Shown piece by piece: positions 7,009 through 11,860 of a stretch of DNA of 11,860 nt; positions within the stretch are counted from its first letter, which is position 1, and each line of letters opens with the position of its first letter. This DNA comes from an uncultured Anaerotruncus sp. (GTDB taxonomy: Bacteria; Bacillota; Clostridia; Oscillospirales; Ruminococcaceae). The notes below the pieces were generated by a model. It was given only the letters and a program-made list of their open reading frames with translations. It was not told the DNA's origin and searched no databases. The stretch lies in NCBI GenBank assembly GCA_910586875.1, contig CAJUJI010000089.1, positions 1 through 11,860 of the forward strand, read 5' to 3'. Both the position numbers and the translations under genes were made by a program.

Positions 7009-7880
7009 GACTAGAAAAAAACCGGTATGTGGATACCCATACCCATCTGAAGCATTGGTCACCTGATGCACAGCAAACCATCGAGGAGCTGTTGCAAGCG
7101 GCCACAGAGCAGCAGCTTAGCGGCGTGACCATCACCGATCACTACGATATAGAGAGCGTGACAGATACCGGACAGCGCTGGATTTTCGATCCGCAGGCGT
7201 ATGAACAGCAGCACCGGCCCTTCTATCGCCGTCCGTCGCAGCGAAAGGACGGGGAACCGGTTGGTCTGCTGCTGGGAATTGAGATGAGCTATCTGCCGCA
7301 GCACCTTGCGCAGATGCGGTCACTGATTCAAGATCCAAGATTGGATTGCAGCATTCTGTCACTGCATGAATATCAAGGGATTGACCCTGTGCTGCATCCG
7401 GAAAAGCTGTTTGGCAAAAGCTTGCCACAGGTCTATGCAGGGCTGATTGAAACGATGGCGGATATGGCCCAGGCAATTCCACAGGCGGATGTGATCGGGC
7501 ACTACGACTTTTTTTCCAGGTATGCGCTAGCGCAGGCTCCCAAAATGCTGTACCGGCACGCACCAAAAGCATTCGACCGGCTGTTTAAAACGATGATTCA
7601 AAACCAGCAGGCATTGGAAATCAACACAAGGACGATAGTAGCCTTGCATGAAGAGCGTGGCTATTCGTTGGCGGAGGCGATGCCGGACGCAGAACTCATC
7701 AAACGCTACCGACAGCTTGGCGGAACGCTGGTGACGCTGGGCTCGGATGCGCATTGCAAGCAGCATGTGGCGCACTATTTTCCTCAAACGGCAGGCTGGC
7801 TGGCAGCGCAAGGGGTTCGTTATTACACCTGGTTTGAAGCGCATAAGCCGCATTATGCGCCCTTACTTGAGATTGAGTAA
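7005..7880 (+). CDS. PHP-domain phosphoesterase (histidinol-phosphatase HisJ-like)
   Basis: This 291-aa protein carries a complete set of polymerase-and-histidinol-phosphatase metal ligands. These are H12 and H14 (DTHTHL), D45-H46 (ITDHYD), E93, H121 (SLHEY), H166 and D168 (GHYD), and D248-H250 (GSDAH). LEINT (204-208) is also typical of the HisJ branch. Enzymes of this fold bind two or three metal ions and hydrolyse phosphomonoesters such as histidinol phosphate. The start overlaps the kinase stop codon, so it is made with the kinase. No his genes are nearby, so it more likely acts on a sugar phosphate or phosphorylated conjugate of this pathway, perhaps clearing a dead-end product. That role is inference. 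It is the last gene before the terminator. The N-terminus begins only nine residues before the first metal motif, which is normal for the family. Confidence 0.82.
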   Translation: MRLEKNRYVDTHTHLKHWSPDAQQTIEELLQAATEQQLSGVTITDHYDIESVTDTGQRWIFDPQAYEQQHRPFYRRPSQRKDGEPVGLLLGIEMSYLPQHLAQMRSLIQDPRLDCSILSLHEYQGIDPVLHPEKLFGKSLPQVYAGLIETMADMAQAIPQADVIGHYDFFSRYALAQAPKMLYRHAPKAFDRLFKTMIQNQQALEINTRTIVALHEERGYSLAEAMPDAELIKRYRQLGGTLVTLGSDAHCKQHVAHYFPQTAGWLAAQGVRYYTWFEAHKPHYAPLLEIE

Positions 7881-7889
7881 CAAAGCAAA

Positions 7890-7927
7890 AAAAGAAAAAG
7901 AAAGCCTTTGGGCTTTCTTTTTCTTTT
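7890..7927. terminator. bidirectional intrinsic terminator, 17-bp perfect stem
   Basis: Bases 7890-7906 are the exact reverse complement of 7911-7927, with loop TTTG. The top of the stem is GCC/GGC; the lower arms are A/G-rich on the left and T/C-rich on the right, so they act as the T-tract in both directions. It ends the rightward operon and also the convergent leftward gene, whose stop codon begins in its last two bases. Confidence 0.88.
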
Positions 7928-8270
7928 ATACCGGTTCCTTTTTTTCGCTCAACCATCCGCCAATTTCAAACTCCAGCTTTTGATGCTCCAAAATCATCAG
8001 TGCACAATAAACCAGCTTGTTGTCTGCCCGCAGAAACTTTGGATGCTGTGCCGGTGTATGGAATGGCGGCGGAATCTCAATTGCTTTTATCACACAGGAA
8101 AAAACAAATGCTCCTTGTGGATTGTGATAAAAAACAGTGTCCCCCACCTGGATATGACCGGACTCCAACCGGCCGGCCAGCACGGTGCCGCCCGCTTTTA
8201 ACGCAAAGGTATCCTCGATATAAAAGCGGAGCGCGGCTTGATTGGTTCGTTTTGCTTGCCAAGGCCACAT
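7926..8270 (-). CDS. small protein resembling EF-Tu domain 2 (no GTPase domain)
   Basis: This 114-aa soluble protein reads like the beta-barrel domain 2 of translation GTPases. FYIEDTF (16-22), GGTVLAGRLESG (27-38) and IQVGDTVFY (40-48) parallel the EF-Tu pattern of IEDVF, then GRGTVVTGRVERG, then IKVGDEV. A later IKAIEI (61-66) and a closing E-F-E-I-G-G-W-L (100-107) fit the remaining strands of the barrel. No P-loop or other GTPase motif is present and the ORF is complete, so it is a stand-alone domain, not a fragment. AAGGA lies 6 nt before the ATG. It lies 107 nt downstream of fbp on the same strand and may be read from the fbp promoter or from its own weak one. Its stop lies at the edge of the shared terminator. 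Function is unknown; binding to RNA, ribosome or another protein would be guesses. Confidence 0.6.
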   Translation of the reverse strand: MWPWQAKRTNQAALRFYIEDTFALKAGGTVLAGRLESGHIQVGDTVFYHNPQGAFVFSCVIKAIEIPPPFHTPAQHPKFLRADNKLVYCALMILEHQKLEFEIGGWLSEKKEPV

Positions 8271-8323
8271 AGAAATTCCTTCTTTCTGTCAGTCACGTTT
8301 ATTCGATGTGCTTGTATCACAAA

Positions 8324-8342
8324 GGCTTTCCTACAGAAAACC
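8324..8342 (-). terminator. possible weak terminator downstream of fbp
   Basis: On the minus strand GGTTTTC pairs with GAAAGCC (seven pairs, one G-U) around a 5-nt loop, followed by TTTGTG. It lies about 35 nt beyond the fbp stop. The T-tract is short and interrupted, so termination would be partial at best. Confidence 0.3.
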
Positions 8343-8377
8343 ATGCACAGCCTGAACCGCTCTTCTAGCAATCCTTC

Positions 8378-10369
8378 TCAAGCGGGGGTATGATCCTCCT
8401 TGATCGCGCCGGTTTTATAGGCCAATAGCAATGCTTTGAGGTCGGCAATGTTGCGTCGGAGCAGCCTGCCGTTATCCGTTTCCTCAATGCGAATGCGGGA
8501 CTCCATCCGGTCAAAAATGGTGGTGGTAGAAAAAATATCCCGATTGCTGTTGATGGCGTCGCGCGGGGTGCTGAACGGTTCATGCGCCGCCAGCCGAATC
8601 CCCCAGGAATTGTAAATCAGCGTGTAGCCTGCAATACCGGTGGTCGCCTGGTAAGCGCGGCAGAAACCACCATCGATTACAATGAGCCGGCCATCCGCTT
8701 TTACCGGACTCTCCCCATCTTTGGATTTAACCGGCACATGCCCATTGATGATGTGGCAGTGCGGCCCTTCCAGCCCGAACTCCCGCAGAATGCGAATGCA
8801 AACCTCAGCGTCGTTATAGTAGGAATAATAGGAATTTTTCGGCTCCGCCCAGGTGGATTCATCCGCAATCAAGCGGCGCTCCAACGTCGCGATGTGGTCG
8901 CGCCCGAACAGTGGCGAGTTGCGTCCGCACCATAAAAACCACAGAAAATCCATGCCGTTCTGCCGCTCCGGTGTTTTCTCTTTGGCATAATAGCCCTGCC
9001 GCGCCAACGCTTCCGCCTGGTCCAGAAATGCCCTGCCGCTGCGCAGCTGTCCATTGATATCGAAAGACATAAAGCTGCCGTTTTCCTCCAGCGGAATGCT
9101 GCCATGAAACAGCAGATTCCCATTGTAGCATTTGTAAAGACCGCCTTTGGAGTAAAGAAAGCGGACATGACGCTGAAGCTTTTCACTGCGCAGAAAGGAC
9201 GCTTTGAGCTGCTGCATCAGCATCGCCTCCTCCGGTGAGAGGGTGTAGGGGTCCTCTGGATTGATGGTGGGAAAATCGTTGTCCAGCAGCGGATATTCTT
9301 TCTGCTTGATGGTGATGACCCCGCGGGCATAGTCGATGTTATTGAGCAGCAACCGATCCTCCATGTTGAAATGGGGATTGCGCAGGATGGTTTGTCCCTC
9401 CAACTTAAACATGATGATGGCGATTGCCTTGTGCATCCGCGCGGCTAGCGCGATGTCCTTCGCGTTGTAGGTGGACAGATCGTTCAGGATCTTCGTCTGA
9501 AAACAGGAGGTATCGGTATCGCGGTAAACCTCGTTGGCAAACAGTGCGAGCGGCCGCAGACTGATCCCATAGCCGGTTTCGATCACCTCCAAATTGTTGT
9601 AGGTGATCGAGTTATTGAGCACGGTAGCAATGCAGGTGCGGCTGCCGGTCGCGGCGCCCATCCAAAGCGCGTCATGGTTGCCCCATTGGATATCCACCGA
9701 ATGATGCTGCATCAACAGATCCATAATGATATCAGCGCGCGGTCCGCGGTCGAAAATATCCCCGACAATATGCAGATGGTCCACCACCAACCGTTTGATC
9801 AGCTTACAAAGCGCTTTGATAAACGCCTCTGCGCAATCGATATGGATGATGGTTGAAATGATGTTGTTGTAATAATCGCGCTTGTTATGTACCTCATAGT
9901 TGGTGTTGAGCAGCTCATCAATGATATAGGCATAATCCTTTGGAAGCGCTTTACGCACCTTTGAGCGGGTATATTTAGAGGAGGCCAGCCGGCACAGGTC
10001 AATCAGCCGGTAGAGGGTCAGCTTATACCATTCGTTCAAATCGCTTGCATGGCGCTGCATCTCCTCTAGCTTTTCGTCGGGATAATAGATGAGGGTCGCA
10101 AGCTGCGCACGCTCCTCGCGAGAAAGGCTGTTTTCATAAAGTGCATCCACCTTTTCACGTACCGCACCAGAGGCATTGTTCAGAATATGGATGAATGCCT
10201 CATATTCGCCGTGGATGTCCGACATAAAATGCTCGGTTCCTTTGGGCAGCTGTAAGATCGCCTCCAGATTGATAATCTCGCTGCTGGCCGCCTGCACGGT
10301 CGGATATTGGCGGGAAAGCATCTGCAAATAACGCAGATCCGCTTGTTGTTTTTGGGACTGGTCGAACAT
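8378..10369 (-). CDS. fbp: class III fructose-1,6-bisphosphatase
   Basis: This 663-aa protein has the length and motifs of the Firmicutes class III FBPase (B. subtilis Fbp, about 670 aa). It hydrolyses fructose-1,6-bisphosphate to fructose-6-P in gluconeogenesis, in the cytoplasm. The early block INLEAILQLPKGTEHF (33-48) is family-specific. The calcineurin-type metal motifs follow: SDIHGEYEA (50-58, with D51 and H53), GDIFDRG (203-209) and GNHD (230-233). Further conserved segments are DFLWFLWCGRNSPLFG and INGHVPV in the C-terminal half. The start at 10369 is chosen because GAGGAGG (10387-10381) lies 11 nt upstream and the family's N-terminus begins there. The open frame continues upstream to 10690 only by chance, through the promoter region. 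Its gene product would take hexose phosphate the opposite way from glycolysis, so its nearness to a sugar-amine operon need not mean joint function. Confidence 0.95.
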   Translation of the reverse strand: MFDQSQKQQADLRYLQMLSRQYPTVQAASSEIINLEAILQLPKGTEHFMSDIHGEYEAFIHILNNASGAVREKVDALYENSLSREERAQLATLIYYPDEKLEEMQRHASDLNEWYKLTLYRLIDLCRLASSKYTRSKVRKALPKDYAYIIDELLNTNYEVHNKRDYYNNIISTIIHIDCAEAFIKALCKLIKRLVVDHLHIVGDIFDRGPRADIIMDLLMQHHSVDIQWGNHDALWMGAATGSRTCIATVLNNSITYNNLEVIETGYGISLRPLALFANEVYRDTDTSCFQTKILNDLSTYNAKDIALAARMHKAIAIIMFKLEGQTILRNPHFNMEDRLLLNNIDYARGVITIKQKEYPLLDNDFPTINPEDPYTLSPEEAMLMQQLKASFLRSEKLQRHVRFLYSKGGLYKCYNGNLLFHGSIPLEENGSFMSFDINGQLRSGRAFLDQAEALARQGYYAKEKTPERQNGMDFLWFLWCGRNSPLFGRDHIATLERRLIADESTWAEPKNSYYSYYNDAEVCIRILREFGLEGPHCHIINGHVPVKSKDGESPVKADGRLIVIDGGFCRAYQATTGIAGYTLIYNSWGIRLAAHEPFSTPRDAINSNRDIFSTTTIFDRMESRIRIEETDNGRLLRRNIADLKALLLAYKTGAIKEDHTPA

Positions 10370-10411
10370 GGAATATACAACCTCCTCGCTTGTGTGTATT
10401 GGACTTTTGCC

Positions 10412-10417
10412 TTTATA
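10412..10417 (-). promoter_or_regulatory. possible -10 box for fbp
   Basis: On the minus strand TATAAA lies about 25 nt before the fbp ribosome site. The sequence 17 nt upstream of it (TTCATT) is a poor -35. The placement suits a short fbp leader, but the -35 is weak, so an activator may be needed or the box may be incidental. Confidence 0.35.
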
Positions 10418-10453
10418 GCGTACCATGTTTTGTAAATGAATACAACAAAGAAT

Positions 10454-10482
10454 TTGTAAAAAGATAACAAAGATGCTATAAT
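10454..10482 (+). promoter_or_regulatory. sigma-A type promoter for the YitT-family gene
   Basis: TTGTAA (10454-10459), a 17-nt spacer and a perfect TATAAT (10477-10482) preceded by TG one base upstream (extended -10) make a strong housekeeping promoter. The predicted start is near 10489, giving a leader of about 97 nt. Confidence 0.78.
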
Positions 10483-10493
10483 AACTACAATTT

Positions 10494-10559
10494 CCCACAC
10501 TGCGCGTGGCAGACTTTTGCCGCTTGTGGACGATGGGCGGTAAAACATCTTCACGATGT
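10494..10559 (+). other. leader region of the YitT-family gene with small hairpins
   Basis: In the predicted 5' leader, GTGGCA (10506-10511) pairs with TGCCGC (10518-10523) with one G-U. CCACA (10495-10499) can pair with TGTGG (10525-10529) around it. ACATC (10545-10549) pairs with GATGT (10555-10559). CCAC (10495-10498) could instead pair with GTGG (10506-10509), which would exclude the first hairpin. I do not recognise a known riboswitch here, and no T-run follows any stem. The rest of the divergent region (10370-10453) holds only the fbp leader and its possible -10 box. Confidence 0.3.
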
Positions 10560-10585
10560 ATGGTGCAGCAACATGGAGGCGATTT

Positions 10586-11452
10586 ATGAAAAATCTGAAT
10601 TGGAAGGAGCACGGACTGGACCTGCTGGCCGACCTCGTGGGCAGCTTTATCTTTGCAATTTCGCTGCAATCCTTTAATGCTCCAAACCAAATTGCACCCG
10701 GCGGTGTCAGCGGTCTGGCGGTTGTATTGGAATATTTGACCGGTCTTTCAATCGGTACCTGGTCGCTGTTGATCAATATTCCGCTGCTCGCCACTGGATG
10801 GTGGATTCTCGGGCGTCACTTCACCATACGCACAATGATCACCGTTGTAATTATGTCCGCAATCACCGATTTTGCAGGGCTCTTTCTTCCGGTTTATACC
10901 GGTGATGCACTACTGGCATCTATTTTCGGCGGCGTGCTCATGGGGACGGGACTAGGTTTAATCTTTATGCGCGGCTCTACCACCGGCGGTACCGACATCG
11001 TCTCCCGTTTGCTGCTGAAATGGTTCCCTCATATGCAGATGGGCCGTGTACTACTGATGATTGATGTTGTAACAATTTTGTTTTCCGCAGCAGTATTCCA
11101 GCAGATCGAGACCGCGCTTTATGGAACCGTTTCGGCATTTTTGGCGGGTAAGGTGATTGATACACTTCTCTATGGTATGGAAACCGGCAAGCTGGTGTAT
11201 ATCATCTCACCACAGAGTATCCCCATTTCATTACAGCTGATGGACGAGTTGGGGCGCGGCTGCACATTGGTCAAGGCGGAAGGCGGCTATAAGCGACAGG
11301 ACATCCAAATGCTGCTGATTGCGGTACACCGCCAGCAATATTACCGGCTCAAGCGCATTGTGCATGATTTTGACCCAAACGCCTTCATCATCGTAACCGA
11401 CTCCACCGAGGTACTTGGCGAAGGCTTCAAGCCGATTACAAAAGACGTCTAA
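10586..11452 (+). CDS. YitT family integral membrane protein
   Basis: This 288-aa protein has the two-part YitT plan: an N-terminal membrane domain with about five or six hydrophobic segments (roughly 12-30, 38-55, 58-76, 83-103, 108-128, 153-171) and a C-terminal soluble DUF2179 domain (about 200-285). Family signatures seen are APGGVSGLAV (37-46), GSTTGGTDIVSR (130-141) and the ending IIVTDSTEVLGEGF (268-281). The biochemical function of the family is not established; some members have been linked to transport. The ATG at 10586 is chosen because GGAGG (10575-10579) lies 6 nt upstream; ten extra upstream in-frame codons lack such a site. It has its own strong promoter and terminator, so it is a single-gene unit divergent from fbp. 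Confidence 0.88.
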   Translation: MKNLNWKEHGLDLLADLVGSFIFAISLQSFNAPNQIAPGGVSGLAVVLEYLTGLSIGTWSLLINIPLLATGWWILGRHFTIRTMITVVIMSAITDFAGLFLPVYTGDALLASIFGGVLMGTGLGLIFMRGSTTGGTDIVSRLLLKWFPHMQMGRVLLMIDVVTILFSAAVFQQIETALYGTVSAFLAGKVIDTLLYGMETGKLVYIISPQSIPISLQLMDELGRGCTLVKAEGGYKRQDIQMLLIAVHRQQYYRLKRIVHDFDPNAFIIVTDSTEVLGEGFKPITKDV

Positions 11453-11456
11453 AAAA

Positions 11457-11502
11457 GAAACAAGCCATAGGCAAAATGTATGCTTTGCCTGTGGCTCGTT
11501 TT
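11457..11502. terminator. bidirectional intrinsic terminator, 19-pair stem
   Basis: Bases 11457-11475 pair with 11484-11502 with one mismatch and two G-T pairs, around an 8-nt loop. GTTTT closes the right arm and the AAAAAA run at 11451-11456 supplies the T-run for leftward transcripts. It separates the convergent YitT-family gene and the small leftward gene. Confidence 0.85.
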
Positions 11503-11533
11503 CAAGTGTATTGTCCTATATCATCCAAGCTCT

Positions 11534-11683
11534 TTAGCGGCAGTTGGAGGCACTCCCGCCCTTCTTTGCCTGGGTGCTTTTCTGCTGTGCGTTGTTGACA
11601 GAAGAAGTGGTATTCTGGGTGCTGTTGCTTGTAGTGTTACTGGTGTTGTTTTGAGCCTGATTGTTCGCTTTGTTTTTAGCCAT
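11534..11683 (-). CDS. 49-aa Asn/Gln/Ser/Thr-rich protein, possible small spore protein
   Basis: This 49-aa protein starts MAKNKANN and ends SASNCR. About two thirds of its residues are Asn, Gln, Ser or Thr, and the only aliphatic residue beyond Ala is one Val. There is no membrane segment or signal peptide, and it should be disordered. The composition and the MA-K start recall gamma-type small acid-soluble spore proteins, which are amino-acid stores in spores, but the family's repeats are not evident, so homology is not shown. The start at 11683 is chosen because AGAGGTGA lies about 10 nt upstream; a longer frame to 11755 has no ribosome site and runs through the promoter. A sigma-G-like promoter lies just upstream, supporting forespore expression. 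The terminator at 11457-11502 follows its stop. Confidence 0.6.
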   Translation of the reverse strand: MAKNKANNQAQNNTSNTTSNSTQNTTSSVNNAQQKSTQAKKGGSASNCR

Positions 11684-11716
11684 TTTCTGTTCACCTCTTT
11701 TCGTTTGGCGTGTTGT

Positions 11717-11745
11717 TAGTATGCGGCGCTGCTCCAAAAATATAC
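11717..11745 (-). promoter_or_regulatory. candidate sigma-G (forespore) promoter
   Basis: On the minus strand GTATA (11745-11741), a 17-nt spacer and CATACTA (11723-11717) match the sigma-G pattern I recall from B. subtilis (about GHATR, 17-18 nt, CATNHTA). The predicted start near 11710 gives a leader of about 27 nt containing the ribosome site of the 49-aa gene. No sigma-A promoter fits better in this interval. Confidence 0.55.
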
Positions 11746-11823
11746 GGGTTTTCAAAGGTATGAAATCTGGAATAAGTTGGTGGTTTCCGGCAAAAATAAT
11801 TACATAATATTCACAAAATGGAC

Positions 11824-11852
11824 TTGACTTTAGGCGCTATTCGTGATATCTT
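11824..11852 (+). promoter_or_regulatory. possible rightward promoter leaving the window
   Basis: TTGACT (11824-11829), 17 nt, then TATCTT (11847-11852) with TG one base upstream (extended -10). It points to a gene beyond the right edge, which cannot be seen. The interval 11756-11823 holds nothing else I recognise. Confidence 0.45.
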
Positions 11853-11860
11853 TATTATAC

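Noticed and set aside
8387..8400. AAGGAGGATC on the minus strand near the end of fbp, looking like a ribosome site
   Set aside because: It is coding sequence for the fbp C-terminus (K-E-D), and no start codon with a meaningful frame follows at a suitable distance.
8378..10369. fbp as a functional member of the sugar-amine pathway
   Set aside because: Opposite strand, separate promoter region, separated by a terminator and another gene; it is a widely conserved housekeeping enzyme.
10370..10690. 107-codon N-terminal extension of the fbp frame
   Set aside because: It runs through the divergent promoter and into the YitT-family gene, has no ribosome site at its start, and the family N-terminus begins at 10369 behind GAGGAGG.
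11684..11755. 24-codon N-terminal extension of the 49-aa leftward protein
   Set aside because: It would cover the likely promoter -10 box and lacks a ribosome site; the internal ATG at 11683 has one.

Overview
The window looks like the chromosome of a spore-forming member of the Firmicutes, most likely a gut-type clostridium of the Oscillospiraceae/Ruminococcaceae kind. This rests on strong AGGAGG ribosome sites before almost every gene, a class III (Firmicutes-type) fructose-1,6-bisphosphatase, a YitT-family membrane protein, and a candidate forespore promoter in front of a small polar protein. Base composition is mid-range. I see no insertion sequence, phage gene, CRISPR array, tRNA or rRNA. 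The taxonomic placement is inference.

Left region (39-7880, all + strand): one tight eight-gene operon. In order it encodes a FrlB-like SIS-domain sugar-amine deglycase, a zinc-dependent medium-chain dehydrogenase, a short-chain dehydrogenase, a lipoprotein sugar-binding protein, two ABC permeases, a FrlD-like PfkB kinase and a PHP-domain phosphatase. It ends at a 17-bp perfect-stem terminator. Deglycase + binding protein + two permeases + kinase is the gene set of the Bacillus subtilis frlBONMD fructosamine operon. The likely core pathway is import of an Amadori-type sugar-amine, 6-phosphorylation by the kinase, and cleavage by the SIS protein to hexose 6-phosphate and free amine. The two dehydrogenases and the phosphatase are extra to that pathway. 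They suggest a modified substrate, for example a reduced sugar-amine that must first be oxidised. No transporter ATPase and no regulator lie in the window.

Middle region (7926-10585): two leftward genes. One encodes a 114-aa protein that looks like domain 2 (the beta-barrel) of EF-Tu-type factors with no GTPase domain. The other is fbp. A 216-bp divergent region separates fbp from the next gene; it holds a strong extended -10 promoter and a leader with small hairpins.

Right region (10586-11860): a YitT-family membrane protein (+), a bidirectional terminator, a leftward 49-aa Asn/Gln/Ser/Thr-rich protein resembling a small spore protein and preceded by a sigma-G-like promoter, and a possible rightward promoter at the window edge.

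The best candidate for something new is the enlarged fructosamine-type operon. Secondary candidates are the stand-alone EF-Tu-domain-2 protein and the forespore-type small protein.
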